Assembly (NCBI GenBank): GCA_030753265.1
Contig: JASMCQ010000112.1
Location: forward strand, 1 to 36,666
Direction: 5' to 3'
Length of the DNA: 36,666 nucleotides
Source: Dehalococcoidia bacterium
Lineage (GTDB): Bacteria > Chloroflexota > Dehalococcoidia > UBA3495
The translations under genes were made by a program, and so were the position numbers. The notes under the pieces were generated by a model. The model had not been told where the DNA came from, made no database searches, and saw nothing but the letters and a program-made list of their open reading frames with translations. Positions 9,046 to 16,557 of the stretch are shown piece by piece (position 1 is the stretch's first letter; each line of letters starts with the position of its first letter).

Positions 9046-9130
9046 ACTCTCCTTCTCGGTCGCACTAGTAACGAGATCGCACCCTGGATTTCGGTGTCAG
9101 TCAGGCTGCCCGGCCCTGTTTGCAACATCA

Positions 9131-9208
9131 CCCCCTCACCTTAATCCTCTCCCTGAGGGAGAGGAGACAAATCCCTTCTCCCTCAGGGAGAAGGCTAGGA
9201 TGAGGGTG
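9131..9208. repeat. Palindromic intergenic repeat, family 2
   Basis: The outer arms CCCTCACCTTAATCCT and AGGATGAGGGTG are near-complementary. Inside are two smaller hairpins, CTCTCCCTGAGGGAGAG and TTCTCCCTCAGGGAGAA. Related elements lie at 16445-16511 and 22821-22903. It sits between the pncC-like gene and the MFS gene, both on the minus strand, and could fold in the transcript as a termination or processing structure. Confidence 0.65.
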
Positions 9209-9323
9209 AAAGCTTTGTCCTTGCTGCCCGGATCGATCTTGCTTTCCGTGAACCGGCCGGCAGATGCGGCAAGGCAAGCCCCGGAGACGCCTTGGGGTTC
9301 GCCGTCTCGGAGGGCGTGAAAAA

Positions 9324-9812
9324 TCAGGTGGACTCCCTGACGCACCTCTCCAGCAACTCCAGTGCCGCCGCGGCAAACGCCCACATGTTGGCCTCCCGGT
9401 CCGCGTCACCGGTTTCGAGAGTGATGACGCGCTCGACCGGTCCCACGACGGCGATGCAAGCATGTCCCGCGGCATCTCCGTAGCGGTTCCCGGTCGGGCC
9501 GCTGGCGCCGGTTTCACTCAAGCCCCAGGTGGTCCCGAGGGATTCACGGATGGTGCGGGCATTCAGCAAGGCGTAGGGTTCGGAACTCGCTCGCATTCCA
9601 GCCATGGCATCATCGGGTACGTGGAGCAATCCCCGCTGGGCGGCGCGGGTATAGATGACCGCTCCGCCGCGGTAGTAAGCCGAGGCCCCGGGCACGGCCA
9701 GCAGGGACGCCGAGATTAAGCCACCGCAAGCCGATTCCGACACGGCCAAAGTCTGTTGGTGTTGTTTCAGCAACGCGCCAACCGGCGCGGCCATTGAGTT
9801 CAACTCTGCCAT
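9324..9812 (-). CDS. pncC: CinA C-terminal domain / nicotinamide-nucleotide amidohydrolase (PncC-like)
   Basis: A 162-residue stand-alone CinA-C domain (PF02464), which in characterised members deamidates NMN to nicotinate mononucleotide in NAD recycling. The catalytic Ser lies in SESACGG (Ser27), equivalent to AESCTGG, and VPGASAYYRGGAVIYT is the next family block. GASGPTGN matches the usual GIAGPTGG. The conserved Lys after the YT block appears as Gln-Arg (AAQRGLL), so activity is not assured. The start was moved to ATG 9812, which follows AGGAGGAA; a longer reading from 9833 would bury that ribosome binding site. The protein is soluble and cytosolic. Confidence 0.82.
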   Translation of the reverse strand: MAELNSMAAPVGALLKQHQQTLAVSESACGGLISASLLAVPGASAYYRGGAVIYTRAAQRGLLHVPDDAMAGMRASSEPYALLNARTIRESLGTTWGLSETGASGPTGNRYGDAAGHACIAVVGPVERVITLETGDADREANMWAFAAAALELLERCVREST

Positions 9813-10148
9813 AACTTCCTCCTGCCAGACCAATCATGGTTGCAAGAATAGGGCGCTGAGCCTGCCCGGCAAGGGGGACGACTCAGGATATACCCGAGGC
9901 TATTCTACCCGACAAAGTACCTCAAGACCGCGCTCCCGGCAATGTACCTTCTTCGGACAAGCTTGCCAGGCCACCTTTCGGGACGGATCGGCTCGGTTGA
10001 CAGCGGCCCCCGTTCGTCCCAAAATCAGCAGAGCCGCATGAGGGAAACGGGCGGGACCCGGGGGTGACGCCGTATTGAGAACCCGCGAGAGTCCGGACGT
10101 TCACCGTCTCGCTTCGCGGTTCCCGCACCATTCATCGAGGTGAAGCCC
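9813..10148. other. Divergent intergenic region, no gene
   Basis: About 335 bases separate the pncC-like gene (minus) from the crotonase gene (plus). It should contain both promoters, but no -35/-10 pair stands out. No repeat of the families seen elsewhere is present and no RNA gene was recognised. Confidence 0.4.
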
Positions 10149-10955
10149 ATGGAGTTCCAAACTATTCTGTTGGAAAAGTCCGAGCACGTCGCCAAGCTGA
10201 CGCTCAACCGTCCGGAGCGGCTGAACGCCATCAACCAACAGATGTTCGACGAGTTGAACGTGGCGCTCCGGGACGTGGCCGGCGACGCCGACATCCGGGT
10301 CCTAGTGCTCACCGGCGCCGGCCGCGCGTTCTGCGCTTCCGCCGATATCAAAGAAGCGAGCCAGGGCGGCGACAGCCTGCTGGGCCACATCGGCCCCTAC
10401 GAGACCTGGAAGTTCATGCGAACCGGCCCCCAGGGGGTGACCCTGGGCCTGCACCAGATGGAAAAGCCCACCATGGCCATGGTCAACGGCCTGGCCATCG
10501 GCGATGGCTTCGACTGGGTCCTGGCCTGCGACATTCGCATCGGCTCCGAGCACGCCCGGTTCATGAACGCTTTTCTCCAGATGGGCCTGGTCTCCAATAC
10601 CGGGGCCACCTGGCTGTACAACCGGGCCATGGGAATCAACAAGGCCCTCGAGTTTCTCTACACCGGCGATTGGCTGGAAGCCAAGGAAGCCCACCGCCTG
10701 GGGGTGCTGAACCACGTGGTTCCGGCGGAGCGGCTGGAGGAAGAAACGATGGCGATGGCCCGGCGCATCGCTGAGAAGCCTCCCATCCCCAACCGCATGG
10801 TCAAGGGGATGGTGCTCCGGGGCTTGTCCCAAACCCTGGAGGAGCACCTGGCGGAGGCGGCCCATGTCGAGGTCCTCACCCATAGCACCGAAGACCACCG
10901 GGAGGCTTTGAGCGCTTTTCTGGAGAAACGCAAGCCTCATTTCAAAGACCGGTAG
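10149..10955 (+). CDS. Enoyl-CoA hydratase/isomerase family protein
   Basis: A 268-residue crotonase. Oxyanion-hole segments AFCASADIKE and GLAIGDGFDWVLACD are present. At the first catalytic position (ECH Glu144) the sequence is NAF rather than QPE, so that Glu is absent. The second Glu (ECH Glu164) is retained in ALEFLYTGD. The reaction may therefore be isomerisation, dehydration or hydrolysis rather than simple hydration. The ATG at 10149 is preferred over the GTG at 10140 because GAGGTGA lies at correct spacing before it. It begins a same-strand run with the MaoC pair and the RidA fusion (10149-13296), which looks like one acyl-CoA operon. Gap to the next gene is 104 bases. Confidence 0.9.
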   Translation: MEFQTILLEKSEHVAKLTLNRPERLNAINQQMFDELNVALRDVAGDADIRVLVLTGAGRAFCASADIKEASQGGDSLLGHIGPYETWKFMRTGPQGVTLGLHQMEKPTMAMVNGLAIGDGFDWVLACDIRIGSEHARFMNAFLQMGLVSNTGATWLYNRAMGINKALEFLYTGDWLEAKEAHRLGVLNHVVPAERLEEETMAMARRIAEKPPIPNRMVKGMVLRGLSQTLEEHLAEAAHVEVLTHSTEDHREALSAFLEKRKPHFKDR

Positions 10956-11059
10956 GCGAGGGAAACCAGAGCGGCCCCGATAGGGCTGCGCTTGAAACGG
11001 CGCCGCGCGCCCCGGTTTGTCATCGTCCCCGGCAGCAACCTTTCCACGAGGAGGCAGAG

Positions 11060-11551
11060 ATGGCCGAATACTCCGGAAGCGAGCTTCTTGCCAAGCTGAA
11101 AAACAGCGTGGGACAGGAAATTGTCCACCGGGCGCCGGATGCCCTGGGGCGGCCGTCCTTTCGCATGTATGCCCTGTCCATCGAAGACTTCAACCCGCTG
11201 TATACCGATGGAGAGTTCGCTAAGAGCCACGGTCTCAAGGATGTTATGGCGCCGCCCACCCTGATCTGCGATACCTGGCAATACCTGGACAGCGATATCG
11301 ACGAACGCGGGGACTTTATCGGACGCGGCGAGTTGGATTTTGCTGGGCGGTTGCGAGGCGGAAACGACTACGAATTCTTCCAACCCATTCACCCCGATGA
11401 CATCATCACCGCCCACTGGAAGGTCAAAGACGTGTTCGAGAAGACGGGCCGTTCCGGGCACATGGTTTTTCAAATCATCGAGGCTTCATTCTACAACCAG
11501 CGGGACGAGTTGCTGGCCAGAAACCTGGAGACGCTGTTCTATCGCCTGTAG
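11060..11551 (+). CDS. MaoC-like hot-dog protein, FAS1-type dehydratase N-terminal half (probably non-catalytic subunit)
   Basis: A 163-residue hot-dog-fold protein resembling the N-terminal half of FAS1-like dehydratases (PF13452). The segment SIEDFNPLYTDGEFA sits where the hydratase-2 motif D-x4-H would be, but the His is Tyr (D-F-N-P-L-Y), so this chain probably lacks the catalytic His. APPTLICDTW and the later VKDVFEKTGRSGHMVF match family strands. ATG at 11060 follows AGGAGGCAG. The next gene, 47 bases downstream, is a MaoC protein that keeps D-x4-H, so the two likely form a heterodimer like mycobacterial HadAB/HadBC, hydrating or dehydrating a 3-hydroxyacyl-CoA. Confidence 0.85.
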   Translation: MAEYSGSELLAKLKNSVGQEIVHRAPDALGRPSFRMYALSIEDFNPLYTDGEFAKSHGLKDVMAPPTLICDTWQYLDSDIDERGDFIGRGELDFAGRLRGGNDYEFFQPIHPDDIITAHWKVKDVFEKTGRSGHMVFQIIEASFYNQRDELLARNLETLFYRL

Positions 11552-11598
11552 GCTGTAGCCGGCGGGAACCCCAACGTTCAAGCCGAGGAGGTGGACCC

Positions 11599-12039
11599 TT
11601 GGAGACACCGATCCGCTATTTTGAAGACGTCAAAGTGGGCGACGAGCTACCCGCTCTTCGGAAAGAGATCAGCATGGCCCGGATGATGGCCTATGGCGCC
11701 TCCACCTGGGACTTCATCCGCATCCACTACGATGCCGACTTCGTCCGCGAAAAGGGGTTCAAGGGGCCTTTCCTCGACGGACAGATGCTCGGTGGCTTCC
11801 TGGCCCAGCAGGTGCAGGACTGGGCCGGACCCCGCGCCTTCCTGCGCAAGCTGGGCTTCCAAAACCGGGTCATGGTCTTCCCGGGGGACACCGTCACCGG
11901 CCACGGCGTGGTCACCGCCACCCGCATCGACGGGAAAGAGGCGCTGGTCGAGTGCGACCTCTGGATGGAGAACCAGGATGGCGACAAGGTGGTGCAGCCG
12001 GCCAGCGCCGCGGTGCGCTTCCCCCGACGCGGGGGCTAG
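11599..12039 (+). CDS. MaoC-like dehydratase, catalytic subunit
   Basis: A 146-residue single hot-dog domain of the MaoC hydratase group (PF01575). The hydratase-2 motif is visible as D-F-I-R-I-H in STWDFIRIHYD, giving the Asp/His pair, followed by KGPFLDGQMLGGFLAQQV. The start codon is TTG at 11599: GAGGAGG at 11585-11591 lies 7 bases upstream and no in-frame ATG fits. It would add water to, or remove it from, an enoyl/3-hydroxyacyl-CoA in complex with the product of 11060. It is followed at 58 bases by the triple RidA gene. Family assignment is strong; substrate is unknown. Confidence 0.87.
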   Translation: METPIRYFEDVKVGDELPALRKEISMARMMAYGASTWDFIRIHYDADFVREKGFKGPFLDGQMLGGFLAQQVQDWAGPRAFLRKLGFQNRVMVFPGDTVTGHGVVTATRIDGKEALVECDLWMENQDGDKVVQPASAAVRFPRRGG

Positions 12040-12066
12040 GCCCGAGCAATCCGCGGAGAGACTGGC

Positions 12067-12076
12067 GGGGGGGGGG
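12067..12076 (+). repeat. G10 homopolymer upstream of the RidA fusion
   Basis: Ten consecutive G residues lie 20 bases before the ATG at 12097, between the MaoC stop and the RidA start. Such tracts can slip during replication and are also a common place for assembly length errors. It is outside coding sequence, so any effect would be on expression. Confidence 0.6.
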
Positions 12077-12096
12077 ATACCCTCACCGGAGAAGAA

Positions 12097-13296
12097 ATGA
12101 GCAGAAACATCGTTGAAGTGGACCCCAAGAAGTTCCCCTGGCTCGACATAGCCCGGTACACCTTCTGCATGGCGGCGGAGAACGCCGGGGTGTTCTACCT
12201 GTCGGGTCAAACCGCCGGCGTCTACGACCCTGACCAGGGGAAGGTGGTCTGCAAAGGGGACCTGCTGGAACAGACCAAGGTGATCTTCGAAAAGCTGGGG
12301 GTGGTTCTGGAGGCGGCCGGCCTGGGGTTCGAAAACGTGGTGCAAACGGTGGACTACGTCTACTCGGTGGGCCTCCCCCAATACCGCCAGACGGGAGAGA
12401 TCCGGCGGCAATACCTGGGCAGCAGCCCGGTGGCTTCGACGGGGATCTGCGTGGAGCGAATGCTACGTCCCGACGCCCTCATCGAGATCAGCGCGGTGGC
12501 CATGAAGGCCCCGAAGCGGAGTATCGACCCGGCGCCGGGCTCGTCCCAGCTAACCTTCGTGCCCGCCGTCGAAGCGGACGACACGGTCTGGCTGTCCGGT
12601 ATCACGGGCCGCGAGGTCGTGGACGGGAAGCGCCACTATCCACGCTCAACCGCCCGGCAGGCCGAGCTATCCTATCAAAGCATCGGAACGGTGCTCGAAG
12701 CAGCCGGAGCGCAGCCTGGCGACATCGTGAAGAGCCTGGATTACATTGCCCCCCAGGCGACGCTCCAGTATCGCGACACCGGGCCGGTCCGGAAGGACTT
12801 CTACGGCGGCAGTTACCCGGCGGCCACGGGCATCCTCATCAACCGGCTGCTCCGGCCGGAGGCCCACGTAGAGGTGGAAGTCCTGGCGGTCAAGGACGGT
12901 ACCCGCCAGGAGATAACCGTCTCGGACTGGGAAGGGCATTTCGGGCGTTTGACCTATCTTCCCGGGGTCAAGAAAGGGCGCATGGTTCATATATCGGGCG
13001 AAACGGCGGTGGATCACGCGACAGGACAGAGCGTAGGCGGATTCGATCTGGCGGCCCAGGCGGACCAGGCCTACGGCAACATCGCCAGGGTGCTGGCCGA
13101 GGCGGGGTACTCCATGGACGACGTGGTCAACACCATCGAGTGGGTGGCTCCGAACGGGCTGATGGGCTACCGGGGGGTCCAGGAGGTCCGGCGCAAGTAC
13201 TTCGGCGACAGTTTCCCCTCGGCCACGGGCGTATTGGTGCACCAACTGCTGCGGCCCGAGTTGCTGATCGAAGTCACCGCGGTGGCGATGGTGTAG
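12097..13296 (+). CDS. Three tandem RidA (YjgF/YER057c/UK114) domains in one chain
   Basis: The 399 residues contain three RidA-type domains, roughly 1-138, 145-268 and 280-399. Each ends in the same block: STGICVERMLRP..IEISAVAM, ATGILINRLLRP..VEVEVLAV and ATGVLVHQLLRP..IEVTAVAM. RidA proteins hydrolyse reactive enamines/imines and normally work as homotrimers with active sites between subunits, so this looks like a covalent pseudo-trimer. The position of the RidA catalytic Arg is Arg121 and Arg250 in domains 1 and 2 but Gln383 in domain 3, suggesting unequal sites. ATG at 12097 follows GGAGAAG. It closes the acyl-CoA run from 10149 and converges on an aspartate dehydrogenase whose product is an imine. 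Confidence 0.85.
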   Translation: MSRNIVEVDPKKFPWLDIARYTFCMAAENAGVFYLSGQTAGVYDPDQGKVVCKGDLLEQTKVIFEKLGVVLEAAGLGFENVVQTVDYVYSVGLPQYRQTGEIRRQYLGSSPVASTGICVERMLRPDALIEISAVAMKAPKRSIDPAPGSSQLTFVPAVEADDTVWLSGITGREVVDGKRHYPRSTARQAELSYQSIGTVLEAAGAQPGDIVKSLDYIAPQATLQYRDTGPVRKDFYGGSYPAATGILINRLLRPEAHVEVEVLAVKDGTRQEITVSDWEGHFGRLTYLPGVKKGRMVHISGETAVDHATGQSVGGFDLAAQADQAYGNIARVLAEAGYSMDDVVNTIEWVAPNGLMGYRGVQEVRRKYFGDSFPSATGVLVHQLLRPELLIEVTAVAMV

Positions 13297-13353
13297 GTAT
13301 AAGCCAGGGTTCCCCAGGCCCCTTCTAAAGAATTTACATTTGGGCGGGCCGCT

Positions 13354-14157
13354 TTACGTTCCGATTTGGACCGGATCGACCGCATCCCGGACGGAGCGAA
13401 TGATGGACAGCGCGGTGAGCCGGCCGGTGCGGGGGTTCTCGGAGGGGATGTTCTCGATGTGGATGGTCAACAGGCCAAACTCCCCTTCCACCTCAATGTC
13501 GTGACAGTTGCGTCCGAGTCCCGGCACGGCCAGGATTCGGACCAGGGTCCGGTCGGGCCCCAGACCGGCCAAGCTCACCGCCGCGGACACGTTCAGATTC
13601 GCGGGAAATCCCCGGCAGGCCTCCCGAGCGGTACCCGAGAACACCTCCAGCTCGTGGTCCAAGCCGGCCAGTGAAATGCCCTGCTCGGAGAGGTAGGGCG
13701 CGCCCTCCAGGGCTTCCGGGGGTTTTCTGGAAACCATCATCACCCGGTTAACCTCTCCCGCGCAGGCGGACTTTATACCGTCCAGTCCCGCGATCGCCCC
13801 GGACGGAGCCAATAACCGGCACCCGCTCTTTCGCGACAGTTCGATGATCTCCGGATGGTCCAGGAGAGCGCCAATGCTTATCACCATCAGGTCTTTGCCC
13901 GCCCCAAATACCTGGCCGGCAAGTTCGGGCACCACCTGGCCGCCCGCCGTTTCGACGACCAGGCTTGACCGGGCGATCAGCTCTTCTCGACTGAGATAGG
14001 GCGGCGGGTCGCGGAGCGAGGACAGGAAGGCGCGAGCCGTGCCTTCGGTCCGGCTGGTGACACCGGCGATGGCGACCGGCAACCCCCCGGCATCGGCCTC
14101 CCGGAGCAGGGCCTGGCCGATTGTCCCGCAACCAACAATCCCGATCGACTCGGCCAT
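13354..14157 (-). CDS. nadX: L-aspartate dehydrogenase
   Basis: A 267-residue NAD(P)-dependent enzyme that would oxidise L-aspartate to iminoaspartate, the entry to NAD synthesis, or run in reverse. The N-terminal Rossmann motif is GIVGCGTIGQALL (residues 6-18). The C-terminal domain (PF01958) shows the family block ANLNVSAAVSLAGLG and the catalytic His in GRNCHDIEVEGEFG (His219). The start is set at 14157, because AAAGGAG precedes it; a longer reading from 14205 begins upstream of that site. It converges on the triple RidA gene. No nadA or nadC is in the window. Some relatives act on other amino acids, so substrate is inferred. Confidence 0.88.
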   Translation of the reverse strand: MAESIGIVGCGTIGQALLREADAGGLPVAIAGVTSRTEGTARAFLSSLRDPPPYLSREELIARSSLVVETAGGQVVPELAGQVFGAGKDLMVISIGALLDHPEIIELSRKSGCRLLAPSGAIAGLDGIKSACAGEVNRVMMVSRKPPEALEGAPYLSEQGISLAGLDHELEVFSGTAREACRGFPANLNVSAAVSLAGLGPDRTLVRILAVPGLGRNCHDIEVEGEFGLLTIHIENIPSENPRTGRLTALSIIRSVRDAVDPVQIGT

Positions 14158-14516
14158 CGCATCATCTCCTTTCTCCCATCTTTCTCGGGAACCAGGGCTC
14201 TGCAACGGATGCCCTAACTGCTATTGTACTGTCTTGTTAATAGCTATACATCTGCGATGTTGGGTGATGTTCTCTCCCCGTAATCGTCCCCGATAGCATC
14301 GGGGCCAGCATCCAGAGATGAGTTAGCTGGATCCCGGCCTTCGCCGGGATGACGGACCCTGTTTCAAGCCGTTCACGAAACACTGGGCTAACCTAGTGCT
14401 CCGTTCCCTGAGTCCTTGGCGATTCTCCGCCGCCGCCGGAAGCGACTCATCAAGCAGTCCGTGCTTTCCTAGAGTCCTCCCCATCCTCCGATAGGAGCTT
14501 GGAGGCCGCCCATGAT
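14158..14516. other. Intergenic region with degenerate repeats, no gene
   Basis: This stretch holds the promoter side of the aspartate dehydrogenase gene, an AT-rich patch near 14220-14260, a short palindrome CCCCGATAGCATCGGGG (14288-14304) and a reverse copy of repeat family 1. I see no coding frame or RNA gene. Confidence 0.4.
14326..14370 (-). repeat. REP-like palindromic repeat, family 1 (copy 2, reverse)
   Basis: Read on the minus strand this gives GGCTTGAAACAGGGTCCG, then the TCATCCCGGCGAAGG core running into GGGATCCAGC, matching the other family 1 copies but in the opposite orientation. Confidence 0.75.
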
Positions 14517-14720
14517 CCTTCGACAGGCTCAGGACGAACGGATTTCCCTCGTTGGTGCGGTTTCCCCCGCCGGCACGGATTTCCCTCGTTGGTGCGGTCT
14601 TCCCCCGCCGGTACGGATTCCCCCGTTGGTACGGTTTTCCCCCGTCGGTGCGGATTCCTCCGATGGTACGGATTCCCCCGATGGTACGGATTTCCCTCGT
14701 TCGTGGTGAGTTTGTCGAAG
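14517..14720. repeat. Minisatellite of about nine 18-19 bp units inside an inverted repeat
   Basis: From 14539 to about 14705 the sequence is a head-to-tail array of 18-19 bp units of the form CGGATTTCCCTCGTTGGTG alternating with CGGTTTCCCCCGCCGGCA-type variants. The array is bounded by CTTCGACAGGCTCAGG (14518-14533) and GGTGAGTTTGTCGAAG (14705-14720), which are near-complementary. The same TTCGACAAGCTCACC-type end sequence occurs alone at 26541-26564 and 28906-28931, so the array appears to have grown inside a short palindromic element. Unit length that switches between 18 and 19 makes coding meaning unlikely. Confidence 0.75.
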
Positions 14721-14747
14721 CACAGCGGCTGGTTACTGGTTAGGCAC

Positions 14748-16403
14748 TCAGAACCCGATCGCGTAACCATCCCGCCGCGGGTCGGCCCCGCCCATGCGCG
14801 CTCCGCTGGCCGGATGTATCATCGCTGCCTGGCCGCCGCCGACAACCCGTGAGAAGTTGGGCAGGACCTGGACATCGTGTCCCATGGCCGCCAACCGGTC
14901 GCGGACCTGGACGGGGATTCGCGCCTCCAGCTCGATCGTGGTCCCGGCCCAGCACCGGAACCGGGGCGCTTCGATTGCTTCCTGCAGGTTCGCGCCGAAA
15001 TCCAGCACGTTCAGCAGCATCTGCACCGTCGTCTGAAGAAGCCCATAACTGCCGGGCGTGCCGATGGACAGAAAGAACTTGCCGTCCCGGAATAGCTGGA
15101 GAGGCGCGATCGGAATCGCCGGCCGTTTGCCGCCCTCGAGTCGATTGGGCGTGTCGCAGGCCGGGTCGATCTCCATCCAGTTGATGCCATTGTTGAGCGT
15201 GACTCCGGTGCCCTTCACCATGCGGGAGCTGCCGAAGGCGCTGCCCAAAGTTTGGCTAACCGAAACCACGTTGCCGGCCGGGTCCACGGCCGCGAAGTGG
15301 GTGGTCAGTCCCGACAGATATTCGCGGGGATTGCCGGCGGTGATGGCCCCTTCGGGGATCTCCTTCATCCAGCGTTCCCCTTCGACCGCATTCGCCCTTA
15401 CCGGGTCTATCAACATGCGCCGCTCCGCGGCGAACTCTTTGGAGATAAGGCCCGCCACCGGCACGTCCGTAAGGTCGGGGTCGCCGCAGTAACGGATGCG
15501 GTCCGCGACGGCGATCTTTATGGCCTCCGCGATGAGATGGATGGCCTCAGGGGAGTTGTGGGCCATTCCTCCCAGATCGTAGGGTTCGAGGATGTTCAGG
15601 GTTTCCAGCATCTGGAAGCCTTCAAACCGGGGCGGCGCTGTCGCCACGGTATAACCCCGATACTCGGTCGTGATGATGTCTTGCCAGGTAGGCTTGTAGT
15701 CCTCCAGGTCTTTCAGCTTGATCAGACCGCCCTCTTCGGCGCAGAAATCCGCGATGGCCCGGGCAATCTCCCCATGGTAGAAAGCGGCCGCTCCCTGTTC
15801 GACGATTGCCCGGAAGGTCCTGGCAAGATCGGGTTGCCGCAGCACGCCTCCCGGCGCCGGCGCACGGCCGTCATGGAGATATGCCGCCGCTGCATTGGGA
15901 CACTGGTTGAGCAGCTGCTCGGCGCTGCTGAAGACACCGTGGGCAAAGTAGCTTATTGGAAAGCCAACTTCGGCGTATTCGATGGCGGGACCGAAAACGT
16001 CGGCGCGGCTCTTGGTGCCGTACGCGTCCAGCGCCGCGAGCCAGCCGCCGAGGTTACCCGGCACCAGCGGCGATCGGATGCCTCTCGTTTGCGTCTCCGG
16101 AGTGAACACATCCGGGGTCGCGCCGTAGGGGACTCGGCCGCTGAAATCTAGCGCTCGGGTCTCGCCCGTTTCGGCCAGATGCAGGAGCATCACCCCGACA
16201 CCCGCCACGCCGCTCATGAACGGCTCGCACACGTTGAGCGCGGCGGCCACCGCCACCGCCGCGTCCACCGCATTGCCGCCATCCATCAAGATTCGCAGGC
16301 CGGCGAGGCTCGCCAGTGGATGCGCCGAAGCTACCATTCCTCGGGCGCCCATTGCCACCGGGCGATGGGCTTGGAACGGGCTTCCCTGATCAGCTGAGGC
16401 CAA
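14748..16403 (-). CDS. Gamma-glutamyltransferase family protein
   Basis: A 551-residue member of the Ntn-hydrolase gamma-glutamyltransferase family (PF01019), which autocleaves into two chains and transfers or hydrolyses gamma-glutamyl groups or, in some members, amides such as cephalosporin side chains. Landmarks are MVASAHPLASLAGLRILMDGG-type N-terminus with GNAVDAAVAVAAAL, and the cleavage/nucleophile block SGLTTHFAAVDPAGNVVS, in which the Thr before His is the expected nucleophile, followed by GINWMEIDP and GGKRPAIPIAP. The frame is open further upstream to 16691, but AGGAGG at correct spacing before TTG 16403 and the family N-terminus favour that TTG start. No clear signal peptide is seen. 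It is downstream of the alpha/beta hydrolase on the same strand. Confidence 0.87.
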   Translation of the reverse strand: MASADQGSPFQAHRPVAMGARGMVASAHPLASLAGLRILMDGGNAVDAAVAVAAALNVCEPFMSGVAGVGVMLLHLAETGETRALDFSGRVPYGATPDVFTPETQTRGIRSPLVPGNLGGWLAALDAYGTKSRADVFGPAIEYAEVGFPISYFAHGVFSSAEQLLNQCPNAAAAYLHDGRAPAPGGVLRQPDLARTFRAIVEQGAAAFYHGEIARAIADFCAEEGGLIKLKDLEDYKPTWQDIITTEYRGYTVATAPPRFEGFQMLETLNILEPYDLGGMAHNSPEAIHLIAEAIKIAVADRIRYCGDPDLTDVPVAGLISKEFAAERRMLIDPVRANAVEGERWMKEIPEGAITAGNPREYLSGLTTHFAAVDPAGNVVSVSQTLGSAFGSSRMVKGTGVTLNNGINWMEIDPACDTPNRLEGGKRPAIPIAPLQLFRDGKFFLSIGTPGSYGLLQTTVQMLLNVLDFGANLQEAIEAPRFRCWAGTTIELEARIPVQVRDRLAAMGHDVQVLPNFSRVVGGGQAAMIHPASGARMGGADPRRDGYAIGF

Positions 16404-16444
16404 GATTGTTCCCTCCTGCTCCGACCTTTGCTTCGAAAATAGTT

Positions 16445-16511
16445 CCCTCACCCCGGCCTTCGCCCACCCCTCTCCCGCTGGGGGAGGGGTGGGCGAAGGC
16501 CGGGGTGAGGG
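16445..16511. repeat. 67-base near-perfect hairpin (family 2 related)
   Basis: Arms of about 32 bases (16445-16476 and 16480-16511) are complementary except for one mismatch beside the short loop. The arms start and end CCCTCACCCCGGCC / GGCCGGGGTGAGGG and contain GGCGAAGGCC, also the core of family 1. It lies between the stop of the alpha/beta hydrolase and the start of the gamma-glutamyltransferase, both minus strand, where it would form a very stable transcript structure. Confidence 0.8.
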
Positions 16512-16557
16512 CGGCCGCAACGACCAACCTCTCGGCGATTGGGCCGGGCGCCGGCGG

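Noticed and set aside
14539..14705. CRISPR array
   Set aside because: Repeats are 18-19 bases, directly adjacent and variable, with no spacers and no cas genes nearby.
14450..14852. Short open frames across the minisatellite in several phases
   Set aside because: They only translate the 18-19 bp units; the alternating unit length breaks phase and no family similarity is seen.
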